A DNA stretch of 64,000 bases from an uncultured Collinsella sp. (GTDB taxonomy: Bacteria > Actinomycetota > Coriobacteriia > Coriobacteriales > Coriobacteriaceae). The DNA lies in assembly GCA_900540945.1 (NCBI GenBank), contig UQHQ01000009.1, forward strand, positions 1-64,000, in the 5' to 3' direction. This document shows, piece by piece, positions 56,250 to 64,000 of this stretch. The notes under the pieces were generated by a model. It did not search any database. It was not told the DNA's origin and saw only the letters and a list, made by a program, of their open reading frames with translations. A program made the translations under genes and the position numbers. Numbering within the stretch: position 1 is the first letter of the stretch; every line of letters begins with the position of its first letter.

Positions 56250-57476
56250 TTACGCGGCGCCCGAACGATGCCGCCATATGGATTGTACGATACCCACCGT
56301 CAGCAACTGAATCATCATCGAGGACGAACCAAAACTAATAAATGGCAGCGGAATACCGGTAATCGGCATCATGCCGATGCACATGCCGATGTTCTCGAAG
56401 GTCTGGAACGCCCACATGCCGACGATGCCCACGCACGATAGGCGCAAGAACAGCGACTCGCACTTAAAGGCAACGCGGATCGTCGAGAAAATCAGCAGCA
56501 CGTAGAGGCACAGGAGCAAAAAGGAGCCGCAGAAGCCGAACGTCTCGGACAGGAAGGCGAAGACGAAGTCGGTGTGGAACTCGGGCAGAAAGCCACCGGC
56601 AGACTGCGTCGCATGGCCCAGCCCTTTACCGAAAAAGCCACCCGAGCCGACGGCAATGAGCGACTGCTGCAGGTTGTAGGCATCATCCGAATCGGCATTA
56701 TCGGGGTCGATAAAGACGGTCAGTCGGTTCATCTGGTACTGCTTGATCAAAACGTCATGGCCCAAAAGAGAATCGAGCACCGAATCGAGCGCCAGGATGA
56801 GCGCCACCAGGCCCACAAGCAGCGCCAAGGTCGACAGCACCCATTCGCGACGCGCACCGCTCATGCAGATCACAACGGCACCCGACACCAACACGACCAG
56901 GCCCGAACCCAGGTCGCCCATGGCGACGACGGCCAAAAACGGAACGGAGAGCATGCCACAGAGCTTAATGTAGTCGCGGGCGGTATCGATGCGGCCGTTG
57001 TACTGCGAACCAAGCGTGGCGATAAAGAAGATCGTGATGAGCTTGGCAAGCTCGACCGGTTGGAAGGTAAGGCCGATACCGGGAATCTTGATCCAGCCCG
57101 TCATGCCCAGACCGCCCGTATAGGACAGACCCGGAATCTTAGGCGAGAAAATCACAATAAGATCGATGACGAGCAGCGCCGTCGAGAAGTTAGAGATGCC
57201 GCGCAGATCGGTACGCCAGACGAGCACCGCAAGCACCGTACCGATGCCGATGCCCAACAGGTGGCGCGAGAATGAGGCGTCGGCCTTAAACTGCGAGGCC
57301 GACCAAATGATGATGGCACCATAGGCTACGAGCGCCAAGGCTGCCAGCAGCACGCCGATGTGCACCTTCTGGCGAAACGTACCGCGCGAGGCCGAAAGCT
57401 GCTTGTTGACACGGTCCAGGCTGCTGCGAGAACCGGTTTTAGTTGAGCGGAACAGGTCCGCCGGCGAAAAATCCAT
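56250..57476 (-). CDS. rodA: RodA, SEDS peptidoglycan glycosyltransferase
   Basis: 408 residues, about ten membrane helices after a 40-residue cytoplasmic start. SEDS motifs are visible: QPVELAKL with the acidic residue, MGDLGSGLVVLV and the C-terminal PFISFGSSSMMIQL. It polymerises glycan strands with PBP2 in the elongasome. AGGAGG lies before the ATG. It follows mrdA in the mre operon. Confidence 0.95.
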   Translation of the reverse strand: MDFSPADLFRSTKTGSRSSLDRVNKQLSASRGTFRQKVHIGVLLAALALVAYGAIIIWSASQFKADASFSRHLLGIGIGTVLAVLVWRTDLRGISNFSTALLVIDLIVIFSPKIPGLSYTGGLGMTGWIKIPGIGLTFQPVELAKLITIFFIATLGSQYNGRIDTARDYIKLCGMLSVPFLAVVAMGDLGSGLVVLVSGAVVICMSGARREWVLSTLALLVGLVALILALDSVLDSLLGHDVLIKQYQMNRLTVFIDPDNADSDDAYNLQQSLIAVGSGGFFGKGLGHATQSAGGFLPEFHTDFVFAFLSETFGFCGSFLLLCLYVLLIFSTIRVAFKCESLFLRLSCVGIVGMWAFQTFENIGMCIGMMPITGIPLPFISFGSSSMMIQLLTVGIVQSIWRHRSGAA

Positions 57477-57485
57477 CGCAACCTC

Positions 57486-59555
57486 CTATCGAACCGAGGA
57501 ATCGCCCGTGGCAGAAGATGTGTCGGGCTCATCATAGATGGCACCGAGGACATCGCGCACGACATGCAGCGCGGTATCGGAGCCACCACCGCCCTGTTCC
57601 AAGACAGTGACAATCACGTACTTGGGCTCATCGGCCGGCGCGTAGGCGCAAAACCACGCGTAATCGTCCTCGCCGCTCTTCTCGCCCGTGCCGGACTTGC
57701 CGTAGACCGTGGGGGTCAAGGAGTTAAAGTGCGCGGCAGTCGAAGTCGACGCCGAGTAAATCACATCGTGCATGCCGTTACGGACCAGCGCCAGGTCGGC
57801 ATCGCTATTGATATGGGCCTCCAGGCGCTTCTTTTTGCCCTTGCCGTTGTACTTGTAGGCATCGCCGTCGCCATCACGCGAGACAGCAGACAAGAACACA
57901 TGCGGCACATACTGTTTGCCGCCGTTGGCAAGGCCCATGTAGGCACACGCCATCTGCAGCGGCGTCACCAAAATGTCGCCCTGGCCGATAGCGATGTTAG
58001 TCATATCGCCGGCATTCCACTTGCGGTCCTCGGCCGAGGCGTCGGTAAAGTAGGACTCTTTCCACTTGGCGTCAGGAATGCGACCGGTGCCCTCACTTGG
58101 CAGATCGATGCCGCAGGTCTTGCCCAGGCCCCAACGGCGAAAGACCTCTTGCAGACCCTCGGGATGCTGGTCGTTGTAGAAAAACGCCTTACCCATATCG
58201 TAAAACACGGGGTCGCACGAGTTGGCGATACCGGACTGCAGCGTCATAGTGCCGTGACCGGAATGCAGCCAGCAGTACTTACCCCATGACTTGCCCAGGC
58301 CCGTCCAATAGCCCGTGCAGTTCGTGGTCTGGCCTGAGGTATAGGTTCCAAACTCAAGACCGGCCAGAGCCGAGAGCGGCTTGATGGTCGAAGCCGACAT
58401 ATACTGGCCGCTAATGGCGCGGTTGAGCAGCGGATGCGAACCCTTGTCGTCGTTGAGCTCGGTCCACACGTCGTTGGAAACGCCGCCGATGAACACCGAC
58501 GGATCAAACTTGGGCTCGCTCGCCATACCCAGAATCTCACCATTGTTGGGATCGAGGCACACCACGGCGCCGTTGCCGGCATCGCTATGACCCGTGGTCT
58601 TGGCAAGCTCAATGGCATTCGCCAGAGCCGTCTCGCAGGCCTGTTGAATCTTAAGATCCAGCGTAAGCTTAATGTCAGAACCGGCCTTGGCGGGAACGGC
58701 GCCGGCTTGACCGGTCACATTACCCGAGGCGTCAACTTTCACGGTCTGCTCACCACGAATGCCCTGCAGCAGATTTTCGTAGTAAATCTCTACGCCCGCC
58801 TGGCCCACAATATCGCCCGATTGATACGAGATCTGGCCAGCCGCGCTATCGCTGCCGTCCGACGACTTCTTGTTCTGCGCCTCGAGCTGCTCGGAGGTAA
58901 TGGTGCCGGTATAGCCCAAGATATGGCAGGCGGTCTCGCCATACGGGTATTGGCGCTCGGTGCGCTCGGCGATCTTCACGCCGGGAAACTCACCGGCGTG
59001 CTCCTGAATGTAGGCGACAGTAGAGCGGCGCACGTCAGTCGCGATCGTATGCAGGCTCTGCGCGCCTTCGGAATTGTCCTGGATGTTGCGCAGCACCGCG
59101 ATATACGGCATGCCGAGCACGTTGGCAAGATGACGCACCAGTACCTTGTCGTCGGCAAGGTCGCGATAGGCGACGACGGCGAGCGAGGGGCGGTTTTGCA
59201 CCAGCGCGACGCCGTTGCGGTCCAAGATGCGGCCACGAACGGCAGGCGTGGTAACGGTACGGGTCTGATTGCTCTTGGCCTGCTTGTCGTAGTAGTCCGA
59301 CGAGACCATCTGCATGCCCCACAGCTTAACGGCAAGCGCGGCAAACATCGCACCCACGCCCGCGGTGAGGATGGAAAAGCGGCCCTTGAAGGCCGTAGCG
59401 GCCGTATTGCCCTCGCCCTCGGTGGCGCGCGGGGCCGTTCCGTGCTGCGTGTCGTAGGTAAAGCGGGAGTCGCCGCGGCGCATGATGACCAGCGCGACCA
59501 CAATGGCCACGACCAGCACGATACCGGCGACAACAACCGTCAACTGGGAAGACAT
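57486..59555 (-). CDS. mrdA: Penicillin-binding protein 2 (MrdA), elongasome transpeptidase
   Basis: 689 residues. Unusually it has two N-terminal hydrophobic segments (residues 5-25 and about 60-80) separated by a charged loop. The dimerisation region (RGRILDRNGVALVQNRPSLAVV) and the transpeptidase domain follow, with Ser389-x-x-Lys392 (SASTIKP), SxN-type IANSCDP and KSGT (GKSGTGEK). It cross-links peptidoglycan with RodA. GGGGAGG lies seven bases before the ATG. Confidence 0.95.
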   Translation of the reverse strand: MSSQLTVVVAGIVLVVAIVVALVIMRRGDSRFTYDTQHGTAPRATEGEGNTAATAFKGRFSILTAGVGAMFAALAVKLWGMQMVSSDYYDKQAKSNQTRTVTTPAVRGRILDRNGVALVQNRPSLAVVAYRDLADDKVLVRHLANVLGMPYIAVLRNIQDNSEGAQSLHTIATDVRRSTVAYIQEHAGEFPGVKIAERTERQYPYGETACHILGYTGTITSEQLEAQNKKSSDGSDSAAGQISYQSGDIVGQAGVEIYYENLLQGIRGEQTVKVDASGNVTGQAGAVPAKAGSDIKLTLDLKIQQACETALANAIELAKTTGHSDAGNGAVVCLDPNNGEILGMASEPKFDPSVFIGGVSNDVWTELNDDKGSHPLLNRAISGQYMSASTIKPLSALAGLEFGTYTSGQTTNCTGYWTGLGKSWGKYCWLHSGHGTMTLQSGIANSCDPVFYDMGKAFFYNDQHPEGLQEVFRRWGLGKTCGIDLPSEGTGRIPDAKWKESYFTDASAEDRKWNAGDMTNIAIGQGDILVTPLQMACAYMGLANGGKQYVPHVFLSAVSRDGDGDAYKYNGKGKKKRLEAHINSDADLALVRNGMHDVIYSASTSTAAHFNSLTPTVYGKSGTGEKSGEDDYAWFCAYAPADEPKYVIVTVLEQGGGGSDTALHVVRDVLGAIYDEPDTSSATGDSSVR

Positions 59556-59568
59556 CTACAGGCCTCCC

Positions 59569-60135
59569 CTATTTGAGCTTATGGGTCTTGGGCTTAAAGC
59601 GCATACCCGTCTGACGCCCACCGCGCGCGGAGAACCCATAGCCAGACTGCGGCGCGACGCCGGACATCAAAAACGGAACGGCGACCAGGCCGGTCAGAAT
59701 CGAAGACGGCAGGGCATGTCCAAAGATCGCCACGACAAAACTCGATTCCAGTCCCATAAACAGCAAGATAATGCTGTAGATCACGTTAATGGCAAGCGCA
59801 AAGGCGCCCACCGTGATGCCGCGAGCGCTCGGGGTGCCGCCCGTCTGACCGGCGGCACTGTGTGTCAGGGCAAAGCTGCCCACTGTCAGCAACAGCGACA
59901 TCACGCCCACCGGCACGGCTGCCGACAGGTCGTAGAACAGGCCACTGCAAAAACCGCAGATGACGGCCCGCGTGGGATCGCCCGAAAACACGCTCAGGCA
60001 CACCAGGATAATCATAAAGTTGACGCGACCGCCCGCGATGGAGATCTGCGGCGCCAAGCCCGCCTGCAGCAGGACGCAGACAATGGCGGCAATCGCAAAA
60101 GTGCGGGAGCCAGTCCCCTGTTCGTGTAGATCCAT
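59569..60135 (-). CDS. mreD: Rod-shape-determining protein MreD
   Basis: 188 residues with about five membrane helices. IAAIVCVLLQAGLAPQISIAGGRVNFMIILV and GDPTRAVICGFCSGLFYDL match the MreD pattern, and the C-terminus is basic. It links MreB/MreC to the synthases. GGGAGG is seven bases before the chosen ATG; an ATG two codons earlier touches that site. Confidence 0.9.
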   Translation of the reverse strand: MDLHEQGTGSRTFAIAAIVCVLLQAGLAPQISIAGGRVNFMIILVCLSVFSGDPTRAVICGFCSGLFYDLSAAVPVGVMSLLLTVGSFALTHSAAGQTGGTPSARGITVGAFALAINVIYSIILLFMGLESSFVVAIFGHALPSSILTGLVAVPFLMSGVAPQSGYGFSARGGRQTGMRFKPKTHKLK

Positions 60136-60147
60136 GGACATGCCTCC

Positions 60148-61146
60148 CTATTCGCTCGAGCCCGAGTCAGTCGTGTCGGACGCATCGGAGCTTTCATCCG
60201 AGCTTTCGTCTTTGGACTTGGTGGCCGCATCGCGCGAGGTGCCCTGCGGCGTACTGTTGGCGCTGCTCACATCCTCGTCCGAAGCCGACTGCTCATCGGT
60301 CAGCGACGTAATGACCAGCACTTCCTCGTTGTTTTCGGCCGTTGTCTGGGCGCGCACGACGATGGTGTAGTACACATCGTTGGCAGACTTCTCCACCGAC
60401 GAGACCGTACCGAGCGGCAGGCCCTTGGGGAATACGCCGCCGATGCCCGAGGTCACGATGATGTCGCCCACCTTCACGTCGGAATCGACACTCACGTGCT
60501 CCAGGCGCAGGGTACCGTCGGGCTGCCCCTGCAGCATACCCTGAGCGCGCGTATCCTGCACCATGGCGGACACGCCCGAGTTCTCATCACTAATCAGACG
60601 GACGGTGGAGGTCTTGGCCGAAACCTCGATAATCTGACCGATGACACCGGCAGAACTCGTCACGGGCATGTTGATGGTAAGACCGTCGGCAGAGCCCTTG
60701 TCGATGGTGACCGTCGAGGTCCAGGCATCACCCGAAGCGCCGACAATGCGAGCCGCGGTGGACTTAAGGTTGTAGGTCGACTGAAGACCGACCAGGCTCT
60801 CGAGTCGCTCGGCGGTCTTTTGAGCCTCGGAGAGCTCAGCAACCTTTGACGTCAGGACCTCGTTTTGCTTCTTAAGCTCGTCGAGGGTGTCTTGCGAAGC
60901 CGTAAGGTTTGAGAACACGTTTCCGATTGCGTTAAAGGGCGCAGCCACAGCCGAGCCCACAAAACGCACCGGCGAGGTAATCGTCGTCACGCCAGAGCGC
61001 ACGGCATGAATCGGTCCCGCCTCGCCCTCGCGAATGTAAAACGTGAGCAGCAGCACCGAAATTACGCTGAAAACAATCAACGGGCGCATACCCGTTGATT
61101 GTCGCTTGGTATTCAGATTTGAAGAGAAACCCGAAGATCGTGCCAA
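60148..61146 (-). CDS. mreC: Cell shape protein MreC
   Basis: 332 residues. One membrane helix near residue 25, a coiled coil (LDELKKQNEVLTSKVAELSEAQK), then the beta-barrel core (ARIVGASGDAWTSTVTIDKGSADGL, GDIIVTSGIGGVFPKGLPLGTV). The last 50 residues are Ser/Asp/Thr-rich and probably disordered. It activates PBP2. The start is TTG with AAGGTGG seven bases upstream. Confidence 0.95.
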   Translation of the reverse strand: MARSSGFSSNLNTKRQSTGMRPLIVFSVISVLLLTFYIREGEAGPIHAVRSGVTTITSPVRFVGSAVAAPFNAIGNVFSNLTASQDTLDELKKQNEVLTSKVAELSEAQKTAERLESLVGLQSTYNLKSTAARIVGASGDAWTSTVTIDKGSADGLTINMPVTSSAGVIGQIIEVSAKTSTVRLISDENSGVSAMVQDTRAQGMLQGQPDGTLRLEHVSVDSDVKVGDIIVTSGIGGVFPKGLPLGTVSSVEKSANDVYYTIVVRAQTTAENNEEVLVITSLTDEQSASDEDVSSANSTPQGTSRDAATKSKDESSDESSDASDTTDSGSSE

Positions 61147-61167
61147 ATGGAATCCACCTTTTGGAAA

Positions 61168-62211
61168 TTAAGCATTGGTCTGGACGAAGCCACCGTCAAA
61201 CGCGTTGGCCTCGAGCACGCGGGCGCAGCCGTTGACGACGTTGTCGAGCGCCGTAGGGCTAACGTTGACCGAAACGCCGGTCTCGTCGCGCAAACGCACG
61301 TCGAGACCGCGCAGCAGCGCACCGCCACCAGTCAACAGGATGCCGTAGTACATAAGATCCGAGGCAAGATCGGGCGGCGTGGCGTCGAGGGCGTCCTTGA
61401 CGGCCTTGGCCATCTCGTCGAGCGGCTTGTTGAGCGCGCGACGAATCTCCTCACTCTCGATGCGCACGGTCTTGGGCAGGCCCGTGATCACGTCGCGGCC
61501 GTTGACCTCGACGTCGAGCTCGTCCTTGAGCGGCACGGCAGAACCGACCTTGATCTTGATGTCCTCGGCCGTGCGCTCGCCGATAGCCAGGTTATAGGCA
61601 TCGCGAACGTGGGTAAGGATAGCCTGGTCAAACTCGTCACCGGCAATGCGGATGGACTGCGACACGACGATACCGCCCATGGCGATAACGGCGACCTCGG
61701 TGGTACCGCCACCGATATCGATGACCATGGAGCCAGTGGGCTCCTCGACAGGCAAGTCGGCGCCGATGGCAGCGGCCATGGGCTCCTCAATCAGGTATGC
61801 CTGGCGGGCACCGGCCTGGATCGTAGCCTCAAAAACAGCGCGCTTCTCGACCGACGTGACACCGGAGGGGACGCAGACGACAACGCGCGGACGCGGCGTC
61901 CACGGATAGCGCTTCTCGGACGCCTTGTCGATAAAATAGCGAAGCATGGCCTCGGTAACGTCGAAGTCGGCGATAACGCCGTCCTTAAGGGGACGCACAG
62001 CCACAATGTTACCGGGCGTACGGCCGAGCATGCGCTTTGCCTCGATACCGACAGCAAGGATCCGCTCATCGTTCTTGTCGATGGCGACAACGGAGGGCTC
62101 GCGAATGACGATGCCCTTGCCGCGCACGGAGACAAGCGTGTTGGCGGTGCCGAGGTCGATGGCAAGATCGCCCGCATAGCTACCGAAAAACATATCCATC
62201 AAAGAAAACAA
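61168..62211 (-). CDS. mreB: MreB, actin-like cell shape protein
   Basis: 347 residues. The actin-fold phosphate loops DLAIDLGTANTLV and VIDIGGGTTEVAVIAMGG and adenosine motif ILLTGGGALLRGLD are intact. It organises lateral wall synthesis; presence of the whole mreBCD-mrdA-rodA set implies elongated cells. The start is TTG with AGGAG five bases upstream; the next ATG is too far from that site. Confidence 0.97.
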   Translation of the reverse strand: MFSLMDMFFGSYAGDLAIDLGTANTLVSVRGKGIVIREPSVVAIDKNDERILAVGIEAKRMLGRTPGNIVAVRPLKDGVIADFDVTEAMLRYFIDKASEKRYPWTPRPRVVVCVPSGVTSVEKRAVFEATIQAGARQAYLIEEPMAAAIGADLPVEEPTGSMVIDIGGGTTEVAVIAMGGIVVSQSIRIAGDEFDQAILTHVRDAYNLAIGERTAEDIKIKVGSAVPLKDELDVEVNGRDVITGLPKTVRIESEEIRRALNKPLDEMAKAVKDALDATPPDLASDLMYYGILLTGGGALLRGLDVRLRDETGVSVNVSPTALDNVVNGCARVLEANAFDGGFVQTNA

Positions 62212-62271
62212 CGCAACTCCTGATGTGTTGGATGATTGCTGGAAAACTACTAGCCCATCATACTAGCGCAA

Positions 62272-62304
62272 GCCCGGCACCTCACTTGCGGTGAAGCACC
62301 GGGC
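62272..62304 (-). terminator. Hairpin after the TPR gene
   Basis: Minus strand: GCCCGG...TTCAC pairs with GTGA...CCGGGC, about 12 pairs with mismatches, around a CGCAA loop. No T-run follows. It lies 23 bases beyond the TPR stop, before mreB. Confidence 0.55.
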
Positions 62305-62326
62305 AGCGCCAAATCTCATAAGGTCA

Positions 62327-63622
62327 CTACTGGTTGTCAGCAGCCGAGAGATCGATGTCGAGCGAGGAGACGGCCCAACCGATATGGTTGTCAGAGCGCA
62401 CGAACTTGACGGTGTACTCCTGCTCGCCGCCCTTGGACAGCGACGCCTTGACCTTGGCGGTGGTCTCGGTCATAGACTGATCCATGCCCTCAATGGAGAC
62501 GGTGGCGCCCTGCGGAATCGAGGAAATGATCATCGACTTGGCGTCCTCGGGCAGGCTGGAGGCCAGGCAGGACTCGACCTTGGCGGTATCGCCGTCACCG
62601 GCAGCCTGGAACAGGTCGGTGACAACAGACTCCTGCGAGGGAAAGCCCAGGCCGCGCGTGTAGGCAAAGCCAAGACCGCCTGCGGCAATGACGATCAGCA
62701 GAAGCAGCACCAAGAAAACCTTGAGGCCCGTGTGGCGATGGCGACGACGGACCTTGGCCTCCTTGCGGTCCTGCTGAACCATCTCGGACTCGGACAGGGT
62801 GAAGAAGCCGGTGTCCGAGGGGTCGGGCATAAATTGACCGGTAGCACCCGTGGGGTCGAGCGGGTCGACGGCGGGAGCATCCATCGCGGGAGCCGGCGCC
62901 GTGGCCATGGCCGTCTGGGCCGAAAGAGCAGCGAGGGAATCGTGCACGCGGGCAAGCTCGTCGGCCTGCTCGGGCGTGAGCTGGTAGATGCCATCGGCGG
63001 TGGCGGCGTTAAAGGCATCGAGCGCGTCAGAGGGGCGACCGGCGGCAGAGAGCGCCTCGCCCATACCGGCGTTAAGCGCACGCGTGTCATCGCGCGGACC
63101 GGCAAAGTCAATGGCCGTGCGGTAGGTCTCCACGGCGTCTGCCGGACGGCCGAGCTTAATGAAGCAGCGGCCAAGATCGCCAAGGGCGGCGGCGGGAGCC
63201 GGGTTGGCACCATCGATGGCGGCCTGACGGAAGGCAGTGCCGGCGTTGGCATAATCGCCCGACTGGAACAGGGCGTTGCCCAGACCCAGATAGGCCTTAA
63301 ACGGCGTGGCATAGGATGCATCCTGCGTTGCGGCAGAGAACGCCTGGGCTGCAGTCACATAGTCACCCACGGCAGCAAGCGCCTTGCCGCGGTTGGTGAG
63401 CAGCGCGCCGCGCTTGCCATAGGTACCGTCGTTAAGGGCGGCGGCGTAAGCCTCGGCGGCCTCGGCATACATGCCCAAGTGCATCAAGGCGTTGCCGCGC
63501 AGATGGTCGGCCTCGCCCATAATCTCACCGGGGGTCTTTGCCGCACCGAGCATCTGGGCGGCAGCGGAATAATCACCCGCGCGATAAGCGGCGCGGCCCT
63601 GTTGGATCAGCTGGCTATTCAA
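62327..63622 (-). CDS. TPR-repeat membrane protein of unknown function
   Basis: 431 residues. Residues 1-225 hold about six tetratricopeptide repeats (AAYRAGDYSAAAQMLG, AYLGLGNALFQSGDYANAGTAF, LGDLGRCFIKLGRPADAVETY). A Pro/Ala/Asp linker and a basic stretch (KEAKVRRRHRHTG) precede one membrane helix (FLVLLLLIVIAAGGLGFAY), and the last 100 residues lie outside, resembling a DUF4878-like domain (AAGDGDTAKVESCLASSLPEDAKS). It may link cytoplasmic partners to the envelope. Start TTG with GGGG upstream; it follows the cyclophilin gene by 11 bases. Confidence 0.75.
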   Translation of the reverse strand: MNSQLIQQGRAAYRAGDYSAAAQMLGAAKTPGEIMGEADHLRGNALMHLGMYAEAAEAYAAALNDGTYGKRGALLTNRGKALAAVGDYVTAAQAFSAATQDASYATPFKAYLGLGNALFQSGDYANAGTAFRQAAIDGANPAPAAALGDLGRCFIKLGRPADAVETYRTAIDFAGPRDDTRALNAGMGEALSAAGRPSDALDAFNAATADGIYQLTPEQADELARVHDSLAALSAQTAMATAPAPAMDAPAVDPLDPTGATGQFMPDPSDTGFFTLSESEMVQQDRKEAKVRRRHRHTGLKVFLVLLLLIVIAAGGLGFAYTRGLGFPSQESVVTDLFQAAGDGDTAKVESCLASSLPEDAKSMIISSIPQGATVSIEGMDQSMTETTAKVKASLSKGGEQEYTVKFVRSDNHIGWAVSSLDIDLSAADNQ

Positions 63623-63633
63623 GGAAGTCCCCT

Positions 63634-64000
63634 TTACTCGTGAACGATCTCGACATGGACGATCTCGTCACCGGCACGCAGCTGCGAGATGACGTCGAGG
63701 CCCTCGACCGTGGTGCCAAAGACGGTATAGCCGGAGTCGAGGTTGTGCTGGGCACCCAGGCAGAAGTAGAACTGCGAACCTGCGGAATCGGGATCCATGG
63801 AACGTGCCATGGCAAGCGCGCCGTCGACGTGGCTGTTACGCGGGTTGGTAGCGAACTCGCCCTTGATGCAGTAGCCGGGGCCACCGGTACCGGGCATGCC
63901 GTCGGGGCCCTCAAGGCCGGCGGCGACATCGGCGCCGGACATATCGCGGGTATTGGGGTCGCCGCCCTGGATCACAAAACCGGGCACATAGCGATGGAAC
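63634..64000 (-). CDS. Cyclophilin-type peptidyl-prolyl cis-trans isomerase, 5' end beyond the window
   Basis: The last 122 codons are present. FHRYVPGFVIQGGDP matches the FHR...MIQGGD active-site strand, with GALAMARSMDPDSAGSQFYFCLG and YTVFGTTVEGLDVI completing the cyclophilin core. The methionine usually in MIQGGD is valine here. The product catalyses proline isomerisation; whether it is cytoplasmic or lipoprotein-anchored cannot be seen because the start is outside. It is upstream of the TPR gene in the same transcript. Confidence 0.93.
   Translation of the reverse strand, partial: FHRYVPGFVIQGGDPNTRDMSGADVAAGLEGPDGMPGTGGPGYCIKGEFATNPRNSHVDGALAMARSMDPDSAGSQFYFCLGAQHNLDSGYTVFGTTVEGLDVISQLRAGDEIVHVEIVHE

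Overview
The window is a GC-rich, gene-dense stretch of bacterial chromosome made almost entirely of housekeeping genes. It looks like a Coriobacteriia actinobacterium, most likely a Collinsella. The grounds are an actinobacterial integration host factor (mihF) next to gmk, a four-cysteine L28, frequent TTG/GTG starts with strong Shine-Dalgarno sites, a large adhE, and the overall gene order. The genus is inferred from family knowledge, not from a database search. Nearly all genes lie on the minus strand; rpmB, adhE with a kinase-like gene, and dinB are the plus-strand exceptions.

Layout from low to high coordinates (minus-strand operons are transcribed towards low coordinates). 1-6.5 kb: a broken gene start at the contig edge, lepA, rpsT, holA and the DNA-uptake genes comEC and comEA. 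6.7-9.1 kb: mihF-gmk-rpoZ-thiI. 9.3-14.8 kb: the pyrimidine operon pyrR-B-C-K-D-F behind a structured leader. 15.1-16.5 kb: rpmB, then a REP-associated tyrosine transposase (RAYT) inside a 51-bp inverted repeat. 16.6-20.1 kb: adhE and a phosphotransferase-like gene. 20.3-30.5 kb: rpsB-tsf, pyrH-frr-uppS-cdsA-dxr-rseP-ispG-proS (translation, isoprenoid and envelope precursors). 30.6-37.3 kb: rplS-rnhB, yraN-comM-dprA-trmFO-xer. 37.4-41.3 kb: pyruvate phosphate dikinase and its regulator. 41.4-47 kb: rpsP-khpA-rimM-trmD-lepB and glyQS. 47.2-48.4 kb: dinB. 48.5-52.6 kb: rplU-rpmA and obg-nadD-yqeK-rsfS. 52.6-62.2 kb: mreBCD-mrdA-rodA, a DUF697-like gene and two radical-SAM-associated genes. 62.3-64 kb: a membrane TPR protein and the end of a cyclophilin gene cut by the window edge.

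No defence island, prophage, CRISPR array, tRNA or rRNA was seen, and I do not see a wholly new multi-gene system. The points most worth a second look are small-scale: a xer recombinase gene with no ATG/GTG/TTG start whose best start is ATA overlapping the trmFO stop; a frameshifted trmD with a GGC-rich linker; the RAYT/REP element and scattered copies of its core motif beside gene ends; an RseP protease with an inserted domain of about 115 residues; palindromes and helically phased repeats upstream of adhE and ppdK; and an apparently leaderless dinB with an inverted repeat over its promoter.

Start codons were moved inward from the longest open frame wherever a Shine-Dalgarno site, family N-terminus or neighbour overlap decided it; such cases are noted.
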